NCBI GenBank assembly: GCA_963817635.1
Contig: CAWFPR010000024.1
Span: 310,001 to 374,000 of the forward strand
DNA length: 64,000 nt
Reading direction: 5' to 3'
From: CAWFPR01 sp963817635
GTDB lineage: Bacteria; Acidobacteriota; Vicinamibacteria; Vicinamibacterales; 2-12-FULL-66-21
In this document: piece by piece, positions 9,401 through 19,897 of the stretch
Layout of the letters: every line of letters begins with the position of its first letter
Position numbering within the stretch: the stretch's first letter is position 1
Translations under genes and position numbers: made by a program
The notes under the pieces: model-generated
Databases searched by the model: none
What the model was told of the DNA's origin: nothing
What the model saw: only the letters and a program-made list of their open reading frames with translations

Positions 9401-10652
9401 CGCGAGGCTCAAGGCGGAGGTGAACGGGCCGGTCGCCGAGCCGGTGTTTTCCGGAAGCGCCACGATTGTGAACGGGCGCATCCGTCACATGCTGATGCCG
9501 AACTCACTCGAGTCGATCAACGGACGGGTGTCGTTCGATGCCGCGGGGATCCGCGTCGACGATCTCGCGGCGAAGCTCGGCGGCGGCGACGTGCAGTTCG
9601 GCGGCCGGATCGGCATCACCGGGTTCGCGCCGGGGCAGCTGGCGCTTACAGCCAGGGGCACCGACATGCACCTGCGCTATCCCGAGGGTTTCACGTCGTC
9701 GGTCGATGCCGACCTGTCGCTTCGCGGCGACATCAGCGCGCCGCTGCTCGCCGGGACCGTCACCGTGCACGACGCGCTCTACGCGCGCCGGATCGATCCC
9801 AACGCGTTCCTCAGCCTGACCGGCGGCGGATCGGGCGGCGGGGCGGTCGCGCCGGCGCCGGCGGGCGCGGTCCCGCTGCGCTTCGACATCACCATCGACG
9901 CGCCGCGCAGCCTCCGCGTGCAGAACAACCTCGTGCGCATGGTCGCGAGCGCGAACCTCAGGCTCCAGGGCACCTACGACAGTCCGCAGTTGTTCGGCAC
10001 CGCGCAGGTCGAGCGCGGCGACATCATCTTCGAGGGCAACCGGTACGTGATTACCCGCGGCACCATCGGGTTCAACAACCCGACGCGCATCGAGCCGTAT
10101 TTCGACATCGAGGCGGAAACCCGCGTTCGCGTGCCCGGCGAAACCTATCGCGTCACGATCGAGTTCACCGGGGCCACGCGGTACAATCTGACGTTCGATT
10201 CGGATCCGCCCCTGTCGGAGGTCTCGATCATCTCACTGCTCCTCGGCCAGACGACGAACCTTCAGAACGCGGAATTGCGCTCGATTACGCCCGGGGCCGC
10301 CACCCGCGCGCAGCAGGACCTGATTGCGGCCGCCACGGCCCGGCTGCTGACCGGCACGGTATCGGCGCCGGTCACGCGCGCGGTCGAGGAGACGTTTGGT
10401 GTCGATGTCCAGATCTCGCCCTCGCTCGGCACCGGCTCGGAAGGCGATCCGCTGACGCCCTCGGCGCGCATTACGCTCGGCCGGAGGATCTCGAACCGCG
10501 CCTACCTCACCTTCACGCGCGCCCTCGGCACGGCGGCGCGCGACCAGATCGTCGTGCTCGAGTACGACCAGAACGATCGCGTCGGCTGGGTGCTGACGCA
10601 GAACAGCGACCACACGTTCTCGATCGAGTTCCGCGTGCGCCACGTGTTCTGA
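6492..10652 (+). CDS. TamB/DUF490-like translocation and assembly protein
   Basis: A 1386-aa protein with one N-terminal membrane helix (about residues 27-48), then a very long beta-rich periplasmic part made of AsmA/TamB-type repeats. The C-terminal DUF490 region ends in 'DPPLSEVSIISLLLGQ' and a terminal Phe. TamB-like proteins span the periplasm and work with an Omp85 partner in outer-membrane protein or lipid transport. The next gene is such a partner (bamA-like) and starts within the stop codon (ATGA at 10652), a strong operon signal. Start is TTG 6492, chosen because the helix and cytoplasmic Pro-rich tail follow directly and no better start lies near. No frameshift is seen along 4.1 kb. 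Confidence 0.85.
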   Translation: MAETDSDAPIEQAPPPDEAPAPRRSIWRLFLLRALALVVAVAAGVLVSVYTVDLGPSLRGAAERAGSKYLEHPMHIGRLSATLRPGVFRVDDLVIDGLEPGDRPFLTAKTIVVSLPWWTIFTHKLEIEWIEMSDWDMVVESFTNGRHNFPKFVHERTEPKKPGLWPFTTTLRYVIASRGQFTYVDHGTPWSTVGRNLRVQVWRDFINGNYAGEASFSDGTIHIQSYESFRASMQSHFVINGSQVHFNRIDLETDGATSVMDGDIDMAHWPEQTYRITSKIDFQTEKSIFFHGDNFTASGQGDFTGTFHLFKGGRELKGTFSTPMARVGIGANDWSFPDLRGRVLWVPEKLEVTDATSGLYGGTARFDYRLAPLNEHGVPTRASWDVAYRDVDLSQLTDFLDTAGIRLAGRITGRNRLDWALGRWGEKTGSGEIAAVPPPGIRVMTREFVPERVAHEIELPPEAGPFNPHHPLGYVPIAGHIVYTLDPEWIAIDRSWTATEKTYVEYDGRTAYGVRSRIPFHVTSLDWQESDRVLAGIMTAFGSPTGAVPIGGMGQFDGVMLNAFSRPRIEGTFSGDHMRAWDVVWGSGHANVAIENSYVVVKDSTITHGGGEIEADGTFSLGYPRRDGGEEIDARVRITGWTLADLRHAFELDDWPVEGLVSGEYHLYGNFETPYGFGRLTIDDGVAYGETFDTASAALRFEGSGVRLDALTIAKSTGAVTGAAWVGWDGNYSFNADGSKIPVESLKTAAFPTAPLSGVLQFKAAGTGTFDVPRYDVNVRVDDLFAGDEEVGQLTGLLGLRGKLLTMDFNAASKRLAVAGSGRIAMTDAMDAELSLRFQDTSLDPYLRFFEPRLSPFTTAVAGGTVRVVGELADIDHLMVETKVEQLDMKLFDYRVSNRDPRTSEYVPIELGLDQDVATIDQFRLFGDGTELALSGTVGLRDSTLALKAEGDANLGILPGFFRDIRSSGSARLKAEVNGPVAEPVFSGSATIVNGRIRHMLMPNSLESINGRVSFDAAGIRVDDLAAKLGGGDVQFGGRIGITGFAPGQLALTARGTDMHLRYPEGFTSSVDADLSLRGDISAPLLAGTVTVHDALYARRIDPNAFLSLTGGGSGGGAVAPAPAGAVPLRFDITIDAPRSLRVQNNLVRMVASANLRLQGTYDSPQLFGTAQVERGDIIFEGNRYVITRGTIGFNNPTRIEPYFDIEAETRVRVPGETYRVTIEFTGATRYNLTFDSDPPLSEVSIISLLLGQTTNLQNAELRSITPGAATRAQQDLIAAATARLLTGTVSAPVTRAVEETFGVDVQISPSLGTGSEGDPLTPSARITLGRRISNRAYLTFTRALGTAARDQIVVLEYDQNDRVGWVLTQNSDHTFSIEFRVRHVF

Positions 10653-13571
10653 TGCGATCACTCCATGCGTTCGTCGTCGCGTTGCTCGTGCCGGTGGCCG
10701 CCGCCGGCCAGGCGTCCAGTCCCGTCGCCCGCCGCGCGCGTCATCGGCAAGCCCGTGACCGCCGTGCACCTCGTGTCGGAGGGCCGTCCCGCCGACGAGC
10801 CTGTCCTGGTCGACCTGATTGAAACCCGCGTCGGCCAGCCGCTCTCGATGAGCGCGGTCCGCGAGACGATTGCCCACCTGTTCAGCCTCGGCCGGTTCCA
10901 GGACGTGCGGGTCGAGGCCGAGGAGACGCCCGGCGGCGTGTCGCTGCGCTACGACCTCGTCCCGGTCCGCCGCGTGTCGCGCGTCGAGTTCCGCGGCACG
11001 CTCGGGGTGAGCGAGGGGGCCGTCCGGCAGCTCGTGGGCGATCGATTCGGGCCGACACCACCCGTCGGGAGGGCCGCCGAGGTCGCCAGTGTCCTCGAGC
11101 AGCAGTTCTACCCGGACCACGGCTACATGCGCGCGCACGTGACGCCGGTGACCGATGGCGCCGATTCGAGCCGCACGGTCCTCGCCTTCGACATCGACGC
11201 CGGACCGCGCGCGGTCATCCGCACCGTCACGATCGTCGGCGACCTGCAGGACACACGGGCGGCCTTCCTGCGCGACGTCGATGCCGTCGAGGGCGAGAGC
11301 TACCAGCCCGTGAAAATCAAGAACGGGCTGGCGGACTACGTCCAGAAGCTCAAGAAGCGCGGCCGCTACGAGGCCACCGCGACCGTCGTGCCGACGGTCA
11401 GCGGCGAAGGCGCGGCGGTCGATCTGCGCTTCGACGTGCAGCCCGGGCCCGTCGTCACCGTGGTGTTCAAGGGCGATGCGCTCCCGGCCGACAGGATCAA
11501 GGAGCTCGTTCCGATCGAGCGCGAGGGGTCGGTCGACCAGGACCTGCTGGAAGACTCGGCGCTCCGCATCACCGACTACCTGAATCAGCTGGGCTACTGG
11601 AAGGCCACGGCCGTGCCGGAACGCGACCCCGACGCGGCCCGGGTGGTCTTCACCATCCACAAGGGCCTGGAATACCACATCGCACCAGGCGGCGTCGAAA
11701 TCGACGGCGCCCGCCAGATTCCGCTCGAGGACCTCCGGCCGAGGCTCGAGCGGCTTCAGCCGAACGATCTCTACCTCTCGTCGAATCTGCGCGCCGCCGT
11801 CTCGGCGATCGCCGATCTCTATGCCGCACGCGGATTTGCGTCGGTGCGGGTGGAGTCGGCCGTGCGCGAGTTGAATCCGACGGCGGGCGGGGTCGGACAG
11901 GTGAAACCGACGATTGTCGTGGAGGAAGGGCCGCTGACCCACATTGGCGACATCACGTTCGCGGGAAACGAGCACATCCCGTCCGAGGAACTTCGTCGGG
12001 TCGTCACGCTGGCGGCCAACGCGCCGTACTACGAGCCGCAGGTGCAGGCCAACCGCGAAGCGGTGCTGCTGGACTACCTGAACGCGGGCTACGCCAGCGC
12101 GAACGTCGTCGTGAAGCCGGTGCTCTCGGAGGACGGGACGCGCGCCGATCTGCGGTTCGAAATCACCGAGGGGCCGCAGACGATCATCGACCACGTCATC
12201 ATTGTCGGCAACACGCGCACCGATCCGCGGATTATCCAGCGAGAACTGCGGCTCGAGCCCGGCCGTCCTCTCGGCCTGGAGGATCGTCTGGAGAGCGAGA
12301 GGAGGCTCCGTGCGCTCGGGCTGTTCCGCCGGATTCGCATCGAGGAGCTGCCGCCCGGCGCCAACGGGCGGCGGGATGTCGTCGTGAGCGTCGAAGAGGC
12401 GGCTGCGACGACGCTCAGCTACGGCGGCGGCATGGAGATCACACGACGGCTGCGCGCGACGGGACCGGCCGGGGGGGCCCAGGAGCACTTCGAGGTCGCG
12501 CCGAGAGGCTTCTTTGACATCGGGCGTCGGAACATCGCGGGTAAGAACCGCTCCGTCAATCTCTACACGCGGCTCAGCCTGCGGCCGCGCGATGCGCCCA
12601 ACGACCCCACGAAGGACGGCACCGGGCTCGGCTTCAGCGAGTATCGCGTGGTCAGCACCTACCGGGAGCCGCGGGCTTTCGGTATGCGGGACGCTGACCT
12701 GACCGTCACGGGCGCGCTCGAACAGGGCGTGCGCACGAGCTTCAACTTCGCGCGCAAGGGGCTCAACGCCGACCTGACGCGTCGCCTGTCCTCCTCCATG
12801 CGAGGCAGCGCACGCTATTCGTTCAGCACGACGCGCACGTTCGACGAGCGGCTCAGCGAAAACGAACAGGTGACGATCGACCGCGTCTTCCCGCAGGTCC
12901 GGCTGTCGTCATTCGGCGGAGCCCTGTCGTTCGACACGCGCGACGACGTGCTCGAGCCCTCCCGCGGCGGCTTTCTCAGCACGGAAGGGACACTTGCGGC
13001 GCGCGCGCTCGGCGGCCAGCTCGGCTTCTTCAAGTCTTATGCGCAGGGTTTCTGGTTCAGGTCGCTGGCCGGTTCGAAGCCCGTCGTGCTGGCGACGCGC
13101 GCGGCAGTCGGCCTGGCGAACGGTTTTTCGCGCGACGTCACGACCGTCAATGCCGACGGGTCCGTCACGACCCAGACGGTCACGGATCTGCCCGCGAGCG
13201 AGCGCTTCTTCGCGGGCGGGGACTCGACCATCCGCGGGTTTGCACTCGATGCCGTCGGCGCGCCGAACACCATCAGCTCCAACGGCTTCCCGATCGGCGG
13301 CAATGCCGTGCTCGTGTTGAACGCCGAGCTGCGGGTGCCGGTCTGGAAAGGGTTCGGCGCCGCGTTCTTCGTGGACGGCGGCAACGTATTCAACCGCGTC
13401 AGCGAATTCGATTTCGGCCAGTTGCGCGGCAGTTACGGGCTCGGTCTCCGCTATCGATCGCCGATCGGTCCCCTCCGTCTCGATCTGGGCTTCAAGATGG
13501 ACCGGCGCGTAGTCGGCGGCGCGCTCGAGTCGCCGCACGCGTTCCATTTCAGCATCGGACAGGTCTTCTGA
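10652..13571 (+). CDS. Omp85-family outer membrane assembly factor (BamA/TamA-like)
   Basis: About 970 aa. The ATG at 10652 overlaps the TamB stop and gives a signal peptide 'MRSLHAFVVALLVPVAAAG'. An indel near 10730 then moves the frame to 'VIGKPVTAVHLVSEGRPADE'. Several POTRA-like repeats follow ('RVSRVEFRGTLGVSEG', 'VIRTVTIVGDLQDTRAAF', 'HIGDITFAGNEHIPSEEL', 'IIDHVIIVGNTRTDPRII'). The second half is a 16-stranded-type barrel with an 'FAGGDSTIRGF' loop resembling the conserved (V)RGF/Y motif, ending 'FHFSIGQVF' with the C-terminal Phe typical of outer-membrane barrels. It inserts barrels in the outer membrane. The pairing with TamB suggests a TamA-like role, but general BamA function cannot be excluded. 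Confidence 0.9.
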
Positions 13572-13584
13572 CAGGGAGCTTCGC

Positions 13585-14271
13585 GTGTCACTTTCCACCT
13601 CCCGCGGTCGGGTCCCGGAGCGACGCTGCCGGCGTGCGGGGACAGGGATGAGCAGGACGATCGCGGCGCTGGCGGTCGTCGCCGCGGGTGCGCTCCTCCA
13701 CGCCCAGGTCATCGATCGCATCATGGCGGTCGTGGACAACACCCTGATCACGCAATCCGATGTCATGGCCGCCATCCGCCTCGGCCTGGTGAAAGTACCG
13801 TCGTCTGGCGATCCCATCGCGGCCGTGCTCGATCGCCTGATCGATCGCCGGCTCACCCTGACGGAAGTCGATCGGTATGCCCCGCCGGAGCCCTCCGCGG
13901 CCGACGTGGACCGGCGGCTCGAGCAGGTGCGCCTGTCGGTGCCCTCTATGGCCACCTTCGACGGCGTGCTTGCGCAGACGGGCCTGGACGAGGCGCAGCT
14001 TCGCGGCCGTCTCCGCGACGACCTGCGGATCGACGCCTACCTGCAGCAGCGGTTCGGTTCAGTGGTGCAGCCGTCGGACGATCAGGTTGTGGCCTACTAC
14101 CGGGCGCACGAGGACGAGTTCTCCCGAAACGGCGTGGTGCGCCCATTCCCGGAGGTCCAGGACGGGGCGCGGTCCGCCCTGGTGGCCGAACGGCGAAGCG
14201 CGCTCATCAGCGACTGGGTGGCGACGCTTCGCCGCCGCGCGAACGTCAGTGTGCTCTACGCCGGCCGCTGA
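13585..14271 (+). CDS. SurA-N-domain-like periplasmic chaperone
   Basis: A 228-aa exported protein: signal peptide 'TIAALAVVAAGALLHAQ', then the SurA-like start 'VIDRIMAVVDNTLITQSDV' and a helical body. The C-terminal half has no parvulin PPIase domain, so this is the chaperone module only. It follows bamA by 13 bases in the same operon, consistent with helping outer-membrane proteins to reach the assembly machine. The GTG at 13585 has a good ribosome site (AGGGAG, 6-base spacing) but gives a long n-region. The ATG at 13648 would give a more standard signal peptide, and I cannot decide between them. The last gene of the plus-strand operon; a minus-strand operon ends 6 bp downstream. Confidence 0.75.
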   Translation: MSLSTSRGRVPERRCRRAGTGMSRTIAALAVVAAGALLHAQVIDRIMAVVDNTLITQSDVMAAIRLGLVKVPSSGDPIAAVLDRLIDRRLTLTEVDRYAPPEPSAADVDRRLEQVRLSVPSMATFDGVLAQTGLDEAQLRGRLRDDLRIDAYLQQRFGSVVQPSDDQVVAYYRAHEDEFSRNGVVRPFPEVQDGARSALVAERRSALISDWVATLRRRANVSVLYAGR

Positions 14272-14277
14272 GCGCGG

Positions 14278-16297
14278 TCAGGGCTTCGTGACGGCAACCC
14301 GCACGTAGTCGATCGCCGCGGCGAGCATCCGGAGATCGCCGCCCGCTCCGACGTCGGCGGGACGCCGGGCCCACGCGAAGTCGAGCCGCACGCGGTTGAC
14401 GCCGCTGTGCCAGCTGCTTTCCGCCGTCACGCACTCGACTGTCTGCCATTCCGCGCCGACCGCAATGGGATCGTGGGCACGGCCGTTCACCGAGACACTC
14501 ACCGTCTGGCCCGGGGCGCCGGAGTAGCCGAACGCGTGGAGGCGCAGCTGGACGGTCAGCGGTGCCGCGTGATCGAGCGGCACCAGCACGCCGGCCGCGG
14601 ACGTCGCCCACCGGAACGACGAGGCGCCTTCCAGCTCGGGATCGAACCATCCATCCGCGAGATACACCGCGTCGCCGGAGCTGCCGATGTCGATCCGGCC
14701 TGTACGGCCGGCGCGCATCGCCGAGAAACCGATACGGGCGCAGCAGATCGAATCGCCAGGGTGCGACACCGTTTCGAAGCGACCAGGCGAGGTTGACCGG
14801 GTACGAGAACACGTGGCCGAACCAGCGGTGCAGCAGGAGCGCCTGGCGCGCGCCGACGTCCCCGAACGAAATCGGCTCGCCGATCCGGTACGCGCCGCCG
14901 GCCGCGACCCCCATCAGGGACAGGTTCCACAGGAGCAGGGACGCGAGCGCCGCGCCAGCCAGCAAGTGTGGCCGCCGCTGAAGAACGCGTGCGACGACGC
15001 CGATCGACACGCTCAGGCCGAGCGCCGCGAAAGGCACGAGGCTGTCGAAGCGCCGCATGCCGAAGCCAGCGCCTCCCCACCAGTCGTCGACCGCGCCGTT
15101 GACCCACGCCATGGCCGCGAAGAGCGCGAGCCCTCCCCAGGCCGCCACCCGATCCTCCCGCGTCAACGCGAACAGGCCGGCGACCGCTGGTATGAAGATC
15201 GGCGACCACGCGAACAGGCCGTTGCGCGAGGACCAGAGGACATCGACGATCTGGGGATCCAGCCAGGACATCACCGGCCCCACCGACGATCGGGCAAGCC
15301 AGTGGCCGTAGATGGCGTGCCAGGCGAGCATCTGCGGCAGGAACCCGACCGTCGCACCGAGCGCCAGCAGGGCTCCCGCGCGCGCCGCACGCCGTGGCTC
15401 CACGCGCAGCCCCCGCAGGAGATCCACTGCCGGCAAGGCGAACATCAGGACGTTCTGCCACCGCATGATCGCCATGACGCCGCCGGCCAGGCCCAGCGCG
15501 AGCCATCCCGCCGGCGTCCGAGCGTCGCGAGTCGCGCCCCAGCACCACAGGAAGCCGGCGACCGCCGCCATCGACATCGAGTGCGACATGGTCGGCTCGC
15601 GTACGAGGTACCACAGCACGAACGACCCGGACGCGGTCAGCACCACCGCCGCGATGGCCTCGGGCGGTCCACGAAAGAGCCGGACGAACCGGTAGGTGAA
15701 CCAGAGGCCGAGAAGTCCGTAGAACAACCCCGCGATGACGACGGCCTGGCGGTACGGGTAGGCGGTGCCGATGGTATCGACCGACTCGCCCCGCGCCGCC
15801 AGGTGACGCGCAACGAGATGGCCGACGGCGAAGAAGGGCGACCATCCGAGAGCGGGGCCGATGGCCCACGCGCTCTGCGCGTATCCCGTCACCGTCGGCT
15901 GGAACAGAAACTGATGCGGCCCGTCGTCCAGGCCCAGGAGCCGATAGTCGTTGGCGAGATCCACGTCGCGGTCGAACGCCAGGGAGCGGAGATAGGCGTA
16001 ATAGTAGAAGCCGTCGCTCTGGAGCCGCGCGCCGAGCCTGGCCTGCGCCACCAGTCCGGCCGCCATCGCCGCGACGAGCACCAGCGCGGCCGGGGAGCGT
16101 CGCGAACGGCGGGACGCGGCGACGCCGACGACCGCGCACGCGAGGACGCCCGTCAACACGGCGGCAGGTGCGAGGTCGCGGTCGAAGAACGTGAAGCGCA
16201 ACAGTCCGCGTCGCGCCACCAGGCGCAGGGCGAGATCGAATGCGCCGGCCAGCGACAACGCGAGGGATCCGGATCGGATTCGGTCAGCGACGGTCAC
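14278..16297 (-). CDS. Polytopic GT-C-like membrane protein with C-terminal beta domain (paralogue 1)
   Basis: About 670 aa. Ten or so membrane helices follow a cytoplasmic start 'VTVADRIRSG' (GTG 16297). A periplasmic loop carries 'YYAYLRSLAFDRDVDLANDY', and later comes 'LWSSRNGLFAWSPIF'. The last 160 residues form a beta-sandwich-like domain ('DGWFDPELEGASSFRWATS' to 'AIDYVRVAVTKP'), possibly carbohydrate-binding. One extra base near 14702 breaks the frame between the two parts. The gene immediately upstream is a close paralogue with the same architecture. The fold resembles GT-C glycosyltransferases using polyprenyl-phosphate sugars, but no catalytic Asp motif is certain. Likely function: transfer of sugars in surface-glycan synthesis (inference). 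Confidence 0.65.
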
Positions 16298-18284
16298 CGG
16301 CGACCTCGATCCTGACGTAGTCCACCGCGCCAGCGAGTTCCCGTGTGTCGGCCTCCGGCGCCCACATCGGCTGGCCGGGCCGCCCACGCGAACTCCAGGG
16401 CGAGTCGATTGACACCAGCGCGCCAGGCATGCGCGCCGGTCGCGAACTCGACGACCTGCCAGGCCGGACCGATGCTCACCGCCGGGAGAGATCGGCCGTT
16501 CAGCGCGATCGCGCACTGCTGCGGGGGCGCGCCAGGGTAGCCGAACGCGCGCACGCGCAGCTGGACCTTCAGCGAGTCGGCATGGTCGAGCGGCAGGCGG
16601 ACCGTTGCGCGTCCCGACGCCCAGCGGAACGTATCGGCGCCATCGCGCTCGGCGGCGTACCACCCGTCTCCGAGGAACGGATCGTCCGCGCCGCCGAGGT
16701 CAACCCGCCCGTATGGCCGGAGCGGGTCGCCGAGCATCCGTGCCGGTGACAGCAGATCGTAGTCGGCCGGCGACACGCCGCCGCGCCACGCGAACCACAG
16801 GCTGGCGGGATACGTGGACGGCATGCCGACCCAGCGGTGCAGCGCCCGCATCTGCGCCGCCTCCGCCTCGCCGAACGACACGGCCTCGCCCAGCCGGACC
16901 GATCCTTCCTGCGCCGCGCCCATCAGCGTCAGATTCCAGACGACGAGCGTTGCGAGAACACTGACGGCGGATGCGAACGGCCATCGCCGGACGAGCGAGA
17001 GAACCGGCGCGGACAGAGCCGCCAGTCCGAGGGCGAACATCGGAATCAGTCCATCGAAGCGACGGCCCCCGAACCCGTCGCTGCCCCACCAGTCCTGGAT
17101 CGACGCGTTGAACCAGGTCATCAGCGACTGCCGCAATCAGCAGAGGGACGCCGGCGGACGGACGGGCGGCCGCGAACACCAGCAGGCCGATCGCTCCGGC
17201 GTAGAGCATCGGCGTGACGCTCAGGAGCCCATTGCGCGACGACCACAGGATGTCGGCCAGGTGCGGGTCGGACAGCAGGATCCGGGGGCCCACCGGCGAG
17301 ACGGCGAGGTAACTTCCGTAGATCGCCTTCCAGGCGAGCATCTGAGGTACGAAGGCGAGCGTGGCGCACGCCGTGAACAGCAGGCCGGCGCCGATCGTTC
17401 GACGGATGGCCGCTCGATCATGGATGCGCGCGGAGCGCCACAGGATCGCGATCGCATCGCACGCCGGCATGATGGCGAAGAGCGCATTCTGCCACCGGAT
17501 GAGCGTCATCAGTCCGGCGGCCGCGCCCAGCAGCGCCCACTTCGCGGGTGACGGGGCGGCGTCGGGCGATCGCGTGGCGAGCCACAACCAGGTAAAGCCC
17601 GCGACCGCCGCCATCGACGGCGCGTGCGTCATGCTCGGTTCCTTGACGATGTACCAGAGCATGAACGAGCCGGCGACCGCCGCTGTCGTCGAGATAGCCG
17701 CCTCGACCAGGTTCGAAGAAACGCCGCGTCACCCGGTAGCAGAACCAGCAGCCGAGCAGGCCGTAGAACAATCCGGCGACGCACACAGCCTGCCGGTACG
17801 GAAAGGAGATCCCGTTGGCGTTCACGTTGGGGTCGCGTCGCGACAGGACGGCCGCGACCCCGTGCCCGGCAGGAAAGAACGGGGACCAGACAATCGCCGG
17901 CCCGATCGTCCACGCCGACTGCGCGTATCCGGTAGGGGTTGGCGCAAAGAGGTGGGCCTTGTCGCCGAGGCCCAGCAGGCGGTAGTCGTTCGCGAAGTTC
18001 ACGTCCCGGTCGAACGCGAGCGAGCGGAGGTAGGCGAAATAGTAGAAGCCGTCGCTCTGGAGGCGCGCGTTCAGCTGCAGCTGCATCGCGAGGCCCGCGG
18101 CGAAGAGGAGCGCGAAGAGCGGGGCCGTGCGGGAACGGCCGCCCGAGGCTCCGCCGACGATCAACCCCGCTGCCGCCGCGACGAGCACCAGCACCCACGC
18201 CGGCCAGTCGAGTCCGAAGGCGGCCCGGACGAGCGACGTGCGGGCGACCTCGCGCGCGCCCAGGTCAAGAATGGCCGCGGTCAT
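16284..18284 (-). CDS. Polytopic GT-C-like membrane protein with C-terminal beta domain (paralogue 2), frameshifted
   Basis: Tandem paralogue of the gene downstream. It has the same loop 'YFAYLRSLAFDRDVNFANDY', the same 'LWSSRNGLLSVTPML' segment and the same terminal beta-sandwich ending 'AGAVDYVRIEVAGDRR'. Indels near 17705, 17125 and 16360 break the frame. After correction the stop is at 16284-16286, so it overlaps the GTG of the next gene by 14 bases. The ATG at 18284 gives 'MTAAILDLGAREVARTSL' before the first helix. It is part of the minus-strand glycan operon, 48 bases after the GT39-like gene. The function is inferred as for paralogue 1. Confidence 0.6.
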
Positions 18285-18331
18285 GAGCAGCCAGCCGACG
18301 GCGCTCCCCGCGCGTGACGAAGCGGCCGCTG

Positions 18332-19874
18332 TCAGGGCCGCACCCCGTAGATGCGCAGCTCGGGGCCCGGATGCGCCGCGCTCGGCGTGAATCGCACGAG
18401 TTCGTGCATCTGCTCGAAGAGCGTCCTGTAGGCGGCGTACTCGGCCGGGAACTGCTGGGGCGCATCGAAGAACGCCCCGTAGCACTGCGAGGAGGCGACG
18501 ACGTAGTTCACCCCGCGGCTCACGTAGTCCTCGTAGGTCAGCTCGCGCAGGGTCGGTACGTTGCGCGCGTTGTACAGCTCCGGGCGCAGGACGATCTTGC
18601 GCGATTCCAGCGTGACGCTGCGCCCCCTGGGGATGTTTGCCGTCAATCCAGTCGTAGGCGAGATCGGCGGTGCCCCGTCTGGCGATCATGCGATCGAACT
18701 GCACGGCCTGGACGGCGGGCGGGAGAAGCGCGGCGATTGTGAGGCCGGCGATGAGCGCCGTGCGCGGCGCCCGCCTGATCTCGTACCGCCGGAGCAGGCC
18801 GACGCCGGAGACGACGGCGCAGGCTGCCAGGAGGCACAGCATCGGCACGATCGGCAGCACGTAGCGGGCAAACACGATGTTCTGTCGCGACACCATCAGG
18901 CCGTACACGAGCGTGAACGCCATCACGACGGACCACCGTACGTGGCCCGGGCCGCGGACGCTTCGCACCATTCCGAGTCCCAGTCCCGTCATTCCCAGCA
19001 GGAGCGCCGGCCACCCGAAGGTGATTCGCAGGTGCTTGAAGTACACGATCCACACCGCCTCCTCGATTGACTGGTTCTGGCGGTACATCCCGGCGAGCCT
19101 CGCGAATCCGTTGAGGAAGCCCGGCAGATCGAGGAGCGTGTATGGAGAGGTCACGAGAAAGGCCGCGATCGACGCGAGCCCGATGAGCAGCATGCGGACC
19201 GCGCGGGAGGATCGGGCCGGCCGCGTCATCCAGCAGGCCACCAGGGGCATCACGATCGCGACCCCGCCGTTGTACTTCACGCTCGCGGCGAGCCCCACGG
19301 CGACTCCCGCGAGCACGAACGCGCGTGTCGTGTTCTTCTCGGTCGCTTCGAGCGTCAGCAGCAGCGTGAGCGTCGTGAAGAAGGTCAGCGGAATGTCGGT
19401 GAGCACGTAGTGCGAGTACGTGACGTGCAGCGGCATCACTGCGAGCAGCGCCGCTGCCAGCAGCGCGTGCCGCGCCCCCCACCGCAGCCCCGCCTGGAAG
19501 GTCACCCAGACCGTCGCGATGCCGAACGTGGCAAAGGCGGCCCGCCCCCACCAGTAGAACGACGGCGTCGACGCGTCGTTGAGCGATTGCCAGGATCCGG
19601 CGATCGCACCGGCCAGGAAACGCACGATCGAAACCGCCAGCTGCAGATAGATCGCCAGGCCGGGATAGTCGAAGAAGCCGTTCGGGTTGAGCGACCCCGA
19701 GCGCATCATGTTGAAGGCGCGCTCGACGATCTCCGGTTCGTCGACGTTGACGGCGTACGGAATGCCGTGGCCGAGTGCCCAGTAGCGCAGCGCCGCCGCG
19801 ACCGTCATCACGATCGCAAGGCCGATCCACGACACACGCAGATCGCTGGCCTCACGCCACTCGCGCTCAGACAC
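18332..19874 (-). CDS. GT39/ArnT-like membrane glycosyltransferase
   Basis: About 513 aa with eight or more membrane helices. Near the N-terminus it has 'IPYAVNVDEPEIVERAFNM', with the DE pair on the first periplasmic loop that is the catalytic acid site in protein-mannosyltransferase/ArnT-type (GT-C) enzymes. It also has 'SHYVLTDIPLTFFTTL' in the next loop. These enzymes move a sugar from a polyprenyl-phosphate donor to lipid, glycan or protein outside the inner membrane. An extra A near 18638 breaks the frame; the soluble C-terminal end ('NIPRGRSVTLESRKIVL' to 'ELRIYGVRP') continues in another frame. It lies 23 bases downstream of a GT4 gene in the same operon. Confidence 0.8.
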
Positions 19875-19897
19875 CTCTCGTCGTCCTCCGGTGGGCC

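Noticed and set aside
6480..14000. Long open frames on the opposite strand and in other frames across tamB, bamA and surA-like genes (hundreds to over 1300 codons)
   Set aside because: They are Arg/Asp/His-rich with no domain pattern and lie fully under well-supported genes; GC-rich codon bias creates such shadows.
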